NCBI GenBank assembly: GCA_004026145.2
Contig: CP034994.1
Span: 15,048,400 to 15,112,399, forward strand
Origin: Takifugu bimaculatus
Taxonomy: Eukaryota > Chordata > Actinopteri > Tetraodontiformes > Tetraodontidae
Reading direction: 5' to 3'
Length of the DNA stretch: 64,000 nt
Shown: positions 44,943-64,000 of the stretch, one piece after another
Layout: every line of letters starts with the position of its first letter
Numbering within the stretch: the first letter of the stretch is position 1
Notes under the pieces: model-generated
Database searches by the model: none
Seen by the model: only the letters and a program-made list of their open reading frames with translations
What the model was told of the DNA's origin: nothing
Translations under genes and position numbers: made by a program

Positions 44943-47038
44943 AGGTCTATTTCTTATTCTCTCAGCCCACAGAATAAAGAACCTGCTGCCGCCTGCAGGA
45001 TCAGTGCTAATCTGGCCGGTTGGAGGTCAATAATTCAATAAGAGGACAACTAATTTTGTCAACTATAGTGAAATAAAGCTGCTGAGTGTTTGCAAATACC
45101 AGATATCAGGTTATTGAGCTGTTTGGTTCAGGCTGGCTGACACTATGGCATTTTAGGAGAGCGAACAAAACTAGAAATATTAAAATCTTGTCAGTAACTT
45201 GTGTGTATTCCTCTTAATAGGAATGGTGAATCCAGGGAAAGTGTTTCCCCTGCTTCTCCAGTCAACACCAACAGGATGAAGGTGGCTGACGTCTGATCAG
45301 GCTGCAGCTTTGGAGTCACCGGCACCTGATTTCCACTGGTTAGTGTCCAGCAAAACCAGACTACAGCTGGTAATAATTCCAGAGAGTGTTCAGGAGGATC
45401 TGATCTGACAGAGCTTTCGCCTGCCCTTCATCCAGACTGACACTCCGAGATGCAGTTTAGTGACGTCAGGCTGAAATTGGCTCAGCAGGCGGCTAAAGAA
45501 CTAATATACTGGGACCCTGAGAACTGAGGGTGCAGCGCTTTCGAAGGTGATTTGGGGTTTGCGGTCAAGAGGAAACATCATAAATCTTCTTTATGAGGCG
45601 ACCTTTATAAGAATGAACCTCTGTGAAGATTCAACCTGTGCAGTGTAACATCGCAGCTTGACCTTTGACCCGAGGCACATGACGCCCACGTCACACTGAC
45701 TAAACTTGTACCGCCAACTGATCGGGGCTGGACCTGAATCCCTGAACATTTCCAAGCGGGCTAATCATGGTAGCACATCTAGCGATGGCGGACAATCCCA
45801 TTAGGTTGAGGATGGCGTAGCCTTCGCTCCCCGCACTGCTGATCTGTTGACGAGATTACCCGCAGAGTCCCAGATCAACCTGAGAGGCAGGGGCTTAGCA
45901 CATGGACTTGTATGATATAAATATCATGCAGCAGGAAGCAGAGGAATCGAGGGGGGAGTGTCATGTGTTGATGTTGAACCCCCTTCAGGCTCCATTTCAG
46001 GAGGCTCAGGTCACCATGGATGAGCTTGTGCATTATAATCACCCCCCCACCCCATCACACACACACACACTTTTTAAAAATAAGTGCAAGTGATACAAAG
46101 GAGCAATAATCAGGCACAAACACAGGTCTTGTTTTATGACATATTTTAAATTGCATTATACTTATTCGCTGATCGTCTTACTTCTTCTCCATGTTTGCAT
46201 GTATAGTTTTGTCACTATGCAAAAGAATTTCCAAGAAAGGATGAATAGAGGGACACATTCGCAGTTTACAGCATTACTCACAAAGATCATCTGAGCCAGA
46301 TGTGTGTGTGTTCGTGTCCTGTATTGACGACACAATCGATGTGGAAGCTGTCAAGAGCTGCTATTAATTGCTGGTTTATTGATGCGTCTTCATTGATAGG
46401 AGGGCGCCGTGAGCCCAAGGTCAACATACGTTTCCCTGTGGCTGAAGAGGGATTAACCACAGACAGCTTAACAGCAGGGGCTGCAGCCAATTCTGTGTTC
46501 TAGCAGGAACCAGTGGGCTCTATCAGTAGAGGCACTACACCGGTCTGTCCTGTGGTTCTTGTCTCCTGCCTGTTGTCTGAAGAACGGGGTTCTATTTTAC
46601 TGAATACTGTGTGTCACCTGTGTATTTGTGTGGCGGCTAATGTCAGCAGGAGGGATTATGCGTCTCGTAATCCCACATCGGACGGGCCAGAATGGTTGTA
46701 TGCTTTCAAACTTAAGATATCCATACATTCATTCAAATTGTAAATTGTACATTATTTAATTTGTATTGAAAATAAACTCCCCATGTTTATGGCTTCTGAC
46801 CTCAGATTCTATTTTATATATTATCAGTAGGCCTGAAACTTTTATAAGGTTATTTTGAACCTCCAGCATTGAAATTCATCCCTCACCTGCAGACATTAAA
46901 CAGTAATAACACAGTAAGAGAACAGTAATAAACATTATCTAACAATTATTTCCTATTTTGCCAACAGGCTTCATCAAATATAACTCAGTTTCCTGAACAG
47001 GACAAATATAATCAAAGGAACAATGAAGAGGAACTTAC

Positions 47039-47656
47039 AGGTGATCTGTAAACATAAGTAACCTCCTCCTCTGAAATTAAAAAGATAAAAGTAAATGTCA
47101 GACCAAGCGTGAATCCATGTTATCCACTCATCAAATATCAAAATATCTAATATTCAGTGTTCTGACAGCCATGCTTACTGAGCTATTATGACAATAAATG
47201 GAACCAGTGTTTTTCCCTCTCAATTGGGACACAAGTTCTTGTTTCTGGAGCCTAAATATTACTTATACAACAATGAATCACTCAATATGTGTACTTATAT
47301 TTACTATAGGGTACAAATTCTTTTACCCTCTTCTCTGTAGAAGGTTTTGTCTGACGCTGGTTTCACCCCTTTGGTCTTGGACATGGCCTCGTTCAGCTTC
47401 CTCTCATACAAGCCTCTGGTGGAGTCTTGGAGATGTGACAGGCCAGGTAACAAATGGTGCACAGTACACGTAAACACAGTCATGTTTTGCTAAAGCTTTG
47501 GTGATTAGCTCTTGAAGGCACCGAGGGGCCTTTACATTTAGCAGTCGCCATGTTTGTTGTCAACGTGAGAGTTACCGTCCGGGCTCACTCACCGACCACC
47601 GGTCCGTGCTTTATCCCGTACTCATCCAGCAGCTTACTGAGCTCATCGGCAGACAT
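47039..47656 (-). CDS. LEM-domain protein, emerin-like N-terminus (3' part not found)
   Basis: LEM domains bind BAF and tether chromatin to the inner nuclear membrane. Minus-strand exons: 47656-47593 (MSADELSKLLDEYGIKHGPVV), 47425-47327 (STRGLYERKLNEAMSK through DKTFYREE) and 47070-47039 (EEVTYVYRSP). All three join in phase with GT-AG sites and give 65 residues. The order helix, HGPVV, STRxLYERKL is the LEM signature, and the following acidic YREEEE plus VTYVYRSP segment is like that of emerin/LAP2 relatives. I found no further exon, no membrane segment and no stop in the 2.8 kb between 47039 and gnat2. This is therefore either an incomplete gene, a short LEM protein with an exon I missed, or a remnant. 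It lies head to head with ampd2, ATGs 1.09 kb apart. Confidence 0.72.
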
Positions 47657-47827
47657 GTTGGTAAGTGAAGACATTGTATTTACACTATTTTTAACCACTT
47701 GAAGGTTCTTTCAGTCAAACCTAATGTCTGAGGGGGTCTTGGTGAAAGGATTGATGACAGAGACTTGATTACAGAATCAAGGCACGTTACCAAAGAACGA
47801 TCCACAATTATCCTTGGAAAGCATGTG

Positions 47828-47910
47828 ACCACAATTCAAGATTCAAGATAACTTTATTGATCCCTTTAGGGGGTGTCCACCAGGGAAATTAGCAATTTAC
47901 TGCAGCTCTA
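47828..47910. repeat. Decayed dispersed repeat tail
   Basis: The block 'actttattgatcccttta' followed by 'gggaaatt' is a common end of fish dispersed repeats. Too short to assign to a family. Confidence 0.45.
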
Positions 47911-48399
47911 GTCCCTCTGAGTTCCACGAGAGGGCGCCAATGCACCACAATTACAGTCTACATTCAAACGTTTTTAACTTGTGAATTGATCGAATTTGCT
48001 GTTATGTTCTGTGCGAGGTGAGTCTTGGTTATAAAAGTTGATGTTTAATGACTAACTAAATATACGTTTTGCATTTGTGTTTATTGCGTTTATCATAAAA
48101 GCGCAAGAAAAAATCTACCTATAAACTGATTAAAGAAAGGTTTTCTGCAGTTATTGTCCGCATATTGTCTGTTGATGGTTATAGAGTGCAGCTCTGCTAT
48201 CTTCCTACAGTATCCCAGACTGGACAGACCTTTGCAATATTCATTTCTTGAAACAACAAACTAGCTCTATAATGGTTGTGTATCAGTACCGACCACAGAT
48301 AGACTGGTTTATTTGTTGGTGTTGCATTTGTCCTAACCTGCACATTTGCACCCCGTCGTTGACAGCCTACTTGTGGTTGTCATGGCAACAGACGAATGG

Positions 48400-48741
48400 C
48401 TCGCGTGAACACACGCCTCCCTCGTACACGCCGCAGCCCCGGCACGAGAGTGGGCGGGGCCTAGTGTCGCTGCAGAGGGATGCTCCGCAGCTCCACGCTA
48501 GTCTGGAAATCCCTGCTCATAGGCGCGTAGCGAGCACGCAAACACACGCACGCACGCACGCACGCACACCGACTGCAACAACCCCCCTCCCCGAAGCTCC
48601 CAGCATCTGTCCTGTATCTTTCCCCTCCCCTCTTCCTCTCTTCCTCCTCCTCCTCGTCTTCTCTGTCCCTCCGACGGTCCGTCCTCCGAAGACGCGCTCG
48701 GCTCTCCTTCGGTCGAGCCTCGCTGAGCTGATCCTGGCAAC
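48400..48741 (+). promoter_or_regulatory. GC-rich leader/promoter region of ampd2
   Basis: The DNA before the ampd2 start is GC-rich with many CG dinucleotides, followed by a long C/T tract (about 48595-48670). This fits a TATA-less promoter and 5' UTR. Together with the LEM locus reading the other way from 47656, the 1.1-kb interval may work as a bidirectional promoter. This is inferred from composition and layout. Confidence 0.4.
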
Positions 48742-59119
<10,378 letters not shown>

Positions 59120-59492
59120 TAGACATCACGACTTCCTGCAACCTCAGCACTCAAAATCGGTTAAAACATCCGTGACAGACTAGACGTGTAATCTGTGTTC
59201 CCAACATGTTCCCTATTAGTTCCCTTGCATCTGTGTTTCCTTCATCATGCCTGACTTCATTTCACGGTTTTTGTAGCTGTATCTGTCGCACTGAACGCTG
59301 AATGGTTGTGACCGTTTCAACCATTTAATCATTTTTGAGGTTTACACCACTGAGCTACAGCTGCAACCCAGCGTAGGAAACGTTCAGCTGTCGGGGTGCA
59401 GTTCAATCACGACGTTGGCCTGGAGGCTCAGGCCAAACTGCTGTCAAGGCTACTGCTAAAACAGATCAGGATTAGCTTAATTTATTGTTTCA

Positions 59493-60354
59493 AATAAAGG
59501 CAAACTGCACTGCCGCCAATGTCGCCAATACAAGCCAAAGAACGGGTGGTTAGTTTAAGAAAAGTTTGTGTTCTTATTTATCATCCATATTAAAGGAACA
59601 ACCTGAAAACACTGACAGTGTGAAAAGGGCTACATAAAAATAAATGATCGGTCGTTATCGATCACTTACTTAAACAGATGGATAACTAAATGAGAACAAG
59701 CATGAATGGTACTTTCCCCCCTCAACCTTCCTCACTGTGTTCATCATGTGATGATTTCATATCCGTCTTCACCGCGGCTGCTCTGTTCTGGCTGGTTTAG
59801 TTCTGTTTCTTGCCGTCTTTAGTGGCTCGGTGGCGTTGCATGAAGATACATCGATATTCCCGTGTGCAATAATGCTGCTAAGTTGTATCTTCTTGACTTC
59901 CTTTGTGATGCTAATTCTGTCTGAGCTGTTACCCTGGTTCGACACCATCCGTGCTGATAACTGCATCTCTCAGTTCCTCAGTAGTTCGGTGAACCACGCA
60001 TGAGCTCGTCCCTCAGGTGTCTCGACTTTGTATCGGTGCCAAATTTGGGAGATGCGGGAAATTTGAAATGAAACCGACAAACTGCCCGATGTTGTGAAAA
60101 AAAAAGCGGCAATGGAAGCACGGTGTCCTTTCGAGTGCTAAGTCTGTGCTGTTTGTGACCTATTATTTAACTTTACTGTGTCGGATTTTAAAAATCAGTC
60201 GTCAGAAAATAAATAATATATATATATAATATATACTGTATTTATGTACTGTTTGTGCTTTAAATATTTCAACCAGGTTCATGCAGCTGCACATTTTTGT
60301 GTTGTTAAAAACTGCCTGTAACTCAAAACAAAACCTTGAGCATGATTAAATAAA
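59493..60354 (+). terminator. ampd2 3' UTR with two candidate poly(A) signals
   Basis: AATAAA occurs at 59493-59498 and again at 60349-60354 within an otherwise gene-free stretch after the ampd2 stop. The distal one would give a 3' UTR of about 1.2 kb. Usage cannot be judged from sequence. Confidence 0.4.
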
Positions 60355-60965
60355 AGCATTTAGGCCGCAGATTAATGAGAAGAGGGCTTAATGAGTTCAG
60401 CCAGTAAAAGCGCGGCTGTTTGTCTGTAAATACGGTTTACCTCAGCCTGTCAATCACACGGGTGGGTGGTACACAAACCATTAATCCCACATTAGAGCTG
60501 GACATTTAATTAATAAATGTCACCAGTGCAAATAAGAGGCCTCGAGAATGAAAACTGAAGGCCCCACCTGCATTTTATGCTCCTTTACAGCGTATTTGTA
60601 CACAAATACGACACGTACGTTATTTTTGTGATCTTTCAAGTCTTTCTCTTTACTATTTTACTGTGATTCGATCGCCTGTGTCCTGTGTGCTCTATAAGAT
60701 AAAGCTGTTGAATTATTTCCTTGTAGTTTGTGGAGCTGCAGTCCCAGCGTGACTGTATCAGGCACGTTTCTGTTGGCAGGTGAACCTATGAATCACACCT
60801 GTGTGTATTCATCCTCACATACTGTGGAGAGAGTTATGTAAGGGCAAAAAAAACAAGAAGACACACAAAAGGACGGGCAGGACGCCCATCTGCCCCTCCT
60901 ACCTCTGCCAACATATAGAAACCTCCTCGGGTCTTCAGCGCTCTCCATTAGGATCCCGACAGAAA

Positions 60966-62611
60966 ATGACAATGAAACTTGCTTACTGGGACATTCGTGG
61001 GGTAAGTTTCTCTGCCGCGTTGCCTCTACGGGACAAATGTGTGTGAATATCACAGGCGTTTCTGATTATTGGTCATATTTCACGAGAGGTAAAGGTCATG
61101 TCCGAGGTGCCATTTGGGGAGCGTGCATCTCTAAATATATGATTTTGATCTTTTTAAAGTCAAACATTTTAATTAATGTGACATTCTCCAAATTTTAAGT
61201 GGAGAGACATGTATCCTATATGAGAGGTGAGGAGAGGAGAGTGTGCCTGTCCAGACCTGAAACTCACATTTAAACCCTGTGCAAACATCACCTGCACCAG
61301 GAAACACCTGCAGAGTCTCTTCAACATGGCCGACAGTGAAAAGAGCCGCCTGTCAGGATCATAATTCCAACAGCCAGGCTGAGTTAGGGTTTGGGTTAGC
61401 CGACGGCTGCAGGAGCGGCACTGAATAACAGGAGGATCTGAAAAATCGCAATCTGTGTCAACTGTTCACTTTCATGAGAAAACATCGTTTTTGGATGTTT
61501 TGCAGCTGGCCCAGCCAGTCCGCCTGGTTCTGGAGTACACAGGCACCGAGTATGAAAACAAGCTTTACACCTGTGGGGAAGGTAATCTCCTGAGACCTTC
61601 GCATGCGTGTTAACAGCAGAGAAATGCTCAATAAACCTTTTCTACTCCCATCAGCACCAGATTATGACAAAAGCTGCTGGACCGATGAGAAAAGCAAACT
61701 GGACATGGACTTCGCCAATGTGAGTCTGACCCTTTAAAACAAAAAACGAGGCTAAATTCAGGAGGAGGAAAGCGATGTTGTGAGGTTGCAAACGTGGGTC
61801 TGATTGTGTCGCTGCAGCTTCCGTACTTGGAGGACGGAGACAGGAAGATAGTTCAGAGCAACGCCATCATGAGATACATCGCCCGCAAGCACAATCTGTG
61901 TAAGCGCTCATCCCATGTGGCGTTCGTACGACTCTTCGTCTGAGTCAGGAGTGTGTGTGTCTGGTCGCAGGTGGAGAGACGGAGGACGAGCAGGTGCGCG
62001 TGGACATCATGGAGAACCAGGGGATGGATTTCAGAAACGGCTTCGTGAGGCTGTGCTACAATCCCGAGTTTGTCAGTACAATAAGATCTAAACTTTGCTG
62101 AGGTGTTTTTCTTCACACAGTCGGTATCAGTTAAAGTTGACTGTGTCCATTATCTGTCCTCCCCCACCAGGACAAGGTGAAGCTGGACTACCTGCAGCAG
62201 CTCCCAGAAACTCTGAGGCAGTTCTCAAACTTCCTGGGAAACAGGAAGTGGTTCGCTGGTGACAAGGTACAACACTACGAACACATTTTATCATGTTAAT
62301 ATGCATTAACGTCCTCCTGACTGACAGATCACCTTCGTGGACTTCATCATGTACGAGCTGCTGGACCAGCACAGGATGTTCCAGCCTTCCTGCCTCGACG
62401 ACTTCAAGAACCTCAAAGATCTCCTAGATCGATTTGAGGTGAGAACGCTCGGCTGTCGGACACAAACACCACTGGACTCGAGCGACCACAATAGTTTCCT
62501 GTCGTCTGGTTTTAGGCTCTGGGGGAGATCGCTGCCTACATGAAGTCAGACAGGTTCATGAAGACGCCCGTCAACAACAAGATGGCCAGATGGGGAAACA
62601 AGAAGGAATAA
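60966..62611 (+). CDS. gstm: Glutathione S-transferase mu class, first tandem copy
   Basis: Cytosolic dimeric enzyme that conjugates glutathione to electrophiles. Exons: 60966-61001, 61506-61581, 61655-61719, 61818-61899, 61971-62071, 62171-62266, 62328-62438 and 62516-62611. These reproduce the mu-class exon sizes and give 220 residues. [12 protein letters not shown] contains the catalytic Tyr7. APDYD..CW is the mu-loop region, [18 protein letters not shown] is the glutathione-binding stretch, and WFAGDKITFVDF with DLLDRFE lies in the helical domain. The ending [10 protein letters not shown] is typical of the class. A second copy starts 0.8 kb downstream in the same direction. AATAAA at 62678-62683 is the likely poly(A) signal. 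Confidence 0.95.
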
Positions 62612-62677
62612 GAGACAGTTGATTAATGTTACTGAAATAAGAACATTCACAAACAAAAGTGAATAACTGAGTTCTGA

Positions 62678-62683
62678 AATAAA
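62678..62683 (+). terminator. Poly(A) signal of first gstm copy
   Basis: AATAAA 67 bases after the gstm stop codon, followed by an A/T-rich stretch. Its position is typical. Confidence 0.6.
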
Positions 62684-62889
62684 GGTTATTTTATACCCTT
62701 AATGAAAAGGACAAAAAATAAAGGCATAGATTTTACTACTTTCAGTTCATTGCTGTCTGCGTTAAAATTAAAAAATGTTAAAATTAAAACAATGCAACCA
62801 CGAAAATGACAAAACAAAAGCAGAAATATCTGCCTATCATCATCTCATAAAATGAGACAAGGTGGGTCAAACGCTTGAGCTGTCATTGG

Positions 62890-62893
<4 letters not shown>

Positions 62894-62944
<51 letters not shown>
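62894..62944. repeat. (AC)n microsatellite between gstm copies
   Basis: About 25 AC units, 280 bases after the stop of the first gstm copy. Confidence 0.95.
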
Positions 62945-62950
<6 letters not shown>

Positions 62951-63440
62951 GTTCAACTTGAACTGCATAACAAATTAGCCAGCCTCTTTTGCCTCTCTGG
63001 AAAAATAGGTCACAACTTTACAGCCAGTGTGTTGCAGCAGGTCGGCTTTCAGTTTCTGCGCGTGTGGTTATTTTCATTTTTATCTCTTCAGAAAGGAGTG
63101 GCTCGAAAATGGACGAGTATCAAAAAATGTGCTGCTGCACATGAAGAGGCCCGTAAATAAAATGTCGGTCTTCTATCCGCCAACTTCGCTCTTGTGCAGC
63201 CCCCCCCTTGGAGCCCCATCCTCTCCCTCTTTCTTCGGTCTTACCAAACACACTTTAGGCGATTAATGCATTCTTTTCCAAACACCACGTTACAGTTACA
63301 TAATCATTGCCAGACAAAAGGCAGAGTTCAGCCGGGCCGCCCTCCTCCTGCGCCCCCCCTTAAAGAAACCTGCACCGCGTCTCTCTCCTCTCCGACGGGG
63401 CTCTGCAGCAGGCGAACGTTGCTCATAAAACCGAAGCAAA

Positions 63441-63476
63441 ATGACAATGAAACTGGCGTATTGGGACATTCGAGGG
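63441..63476 (+). CDS. gstm: Glutathione S-transferase mu class, second tandem copy, first exon only
   Basis: The exon encodes [12 protein letters not shown], identical in protein to exon 1 of the first copy, and ends at a GTGAGT donor after the same glycine codon. The two first exons differ at silent sites (for example CTT versus CTG, CGT versus CGA), so the copy is not brand new. The remaining exons lie beyond the window; nothing resembling exon 2 appears in 63477-64000. Confidence 0.85.
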
Positions 63477-64000
63477 GTGAGTTTATTTGCAGAGAGGCAG
63501 CAGCTGAAGGTCAAAGAAGCTGCAGACATGTTTGGTCAATAAAACCTAAGAGTTCAGCGCTGCCGACCGGAGTTTACCGACCGTTTTGCAGCTAAATCTG
63601 CAGATTTTAGCGGCGTTTGGGCAGCATCATCGGCGAAAAGTGGTGCAGATGAATGAAGGAAAGGGAACATTTGGAGCATATTGCAGCAAATGTTAGCTAG
63701 AAACATGTTTGCTATGTTTAGCATTGACGCTAATTACGCAACTGCGAATAAACACGTCTCTTTATTAAACACACTTTCAAATGTGGGATTAAGATTATGA
63801 ACTATATGGGAGAGAAACAACACTTATAATTGTCTCGGAACACCTCCCTGTTGGTTATAAATGAAACATATTGGTACTGTTCCATTTTATGTGAATGAGG
63901 CTTTAGTGTGAATATGGTTCATTCACGCTCACCGTCGATCTGAGTGCAATATTCACTAAATATTATGATTTTTAACACACGTTTACCTGAATACATTTCT
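63477..64000 (+). other. Intron 1 of second gstm copy, incomplete
   Basis: AT-rich DNA with no exon-2-like sequence before the window ends. Confidence 0.5.

Larger units (their letters stand above)
44217..47038. other. Interval between gnat2 start and the LEM exons
   Basis: This should hold the gnat2 promoter (just above 44216) and any missing 3' exons of the LEM gene. I recognised neither a TATA box nor further exons. Frames of about 60-80 codons near 46.3-46.5 kb have no family resemblance. Confidence 0.35.

Noticed and set aside
46287..46490. 67-codon minus-strand frame considered as a missing LEM-gene exon
   Set aside because: It has no hydrophobic membrane segment, no emerin/LAP2-like motif and no convincing splice sites in the needed phase.

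Overview
The window is about 64 kb of ray-finned (teleost) fish nuclear DNA. Evidence for this is the vertebrate genes with GT-AG introns, the many long microsatellites, decayed teleost-type repeats, a 350-residue cone transducin alpha and tandem mu-class glutathione transferases. The gene order atxn7l2, amigo1, gpr61, gnai3, gnat2, ampd2, gstm, gstm matches the block I know from human 1p13.3. Two differences stand out: I see no cyb561d1 between atxn7l2 and amigo1, and a small LEM-domain locus lies between gnat2 and ampd2.

Layout. 0.7-3.4 kb (+): an atxn7l2 locus with well-kept 5' exons but an unresolvable middle and an early stop. 8.0-9.5 kb (-): amigo1 in one coding exon, with a likely 5' non-coding exon ending at 10172. 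10.7-21.7 kb: no recognisable gene, many simple repeats. 21.8-23.3 kb (+): intronless gpr61. 27.1-36.9 kb (+): gnai3 in eight coding exons, with a 5.7-kb first intron that holds a 15-copy minisatellite. 40.2-44.2 kb (-): gnat2 in eight exons, tail to tail with gnai3. 47.0-47.7 kb (-): three exons of an emerin-like LEM protein. 48.7-59.1 kb (+): ampd2 in 18 exons with a 6.2-kb first intron. 61.0-62.6 kb (+): a complete eight-exon gstm. From 63.4 kb (+): first exon of a second gstm, cut by the window edge.

Functionally this is a conserved synteny block, not a co-operating system. It holds a SAGA-type chromatin protein relative, a neuronal adhesion protein, an orphan receptor, two Gi/t-class alpha subunits, a purine-nucleotide enzyme, a nuclear-envelope-type domain and detoxification enzymes. 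The two G-alpha genes share internal exon lengths and look like an inverted duplicate pair.

The most notable observation is the C-terminus of gnai3. The cysteine four residues from the end, normally modified by pertussis toxin in Gi proteins, is encoded as isoleucine. Next come the damaged atxn7l2 locus and the LEM-domain locus. All exon limits were read by eye from splice consensus, reading phase and family knowledge; nothing was aligned by software.
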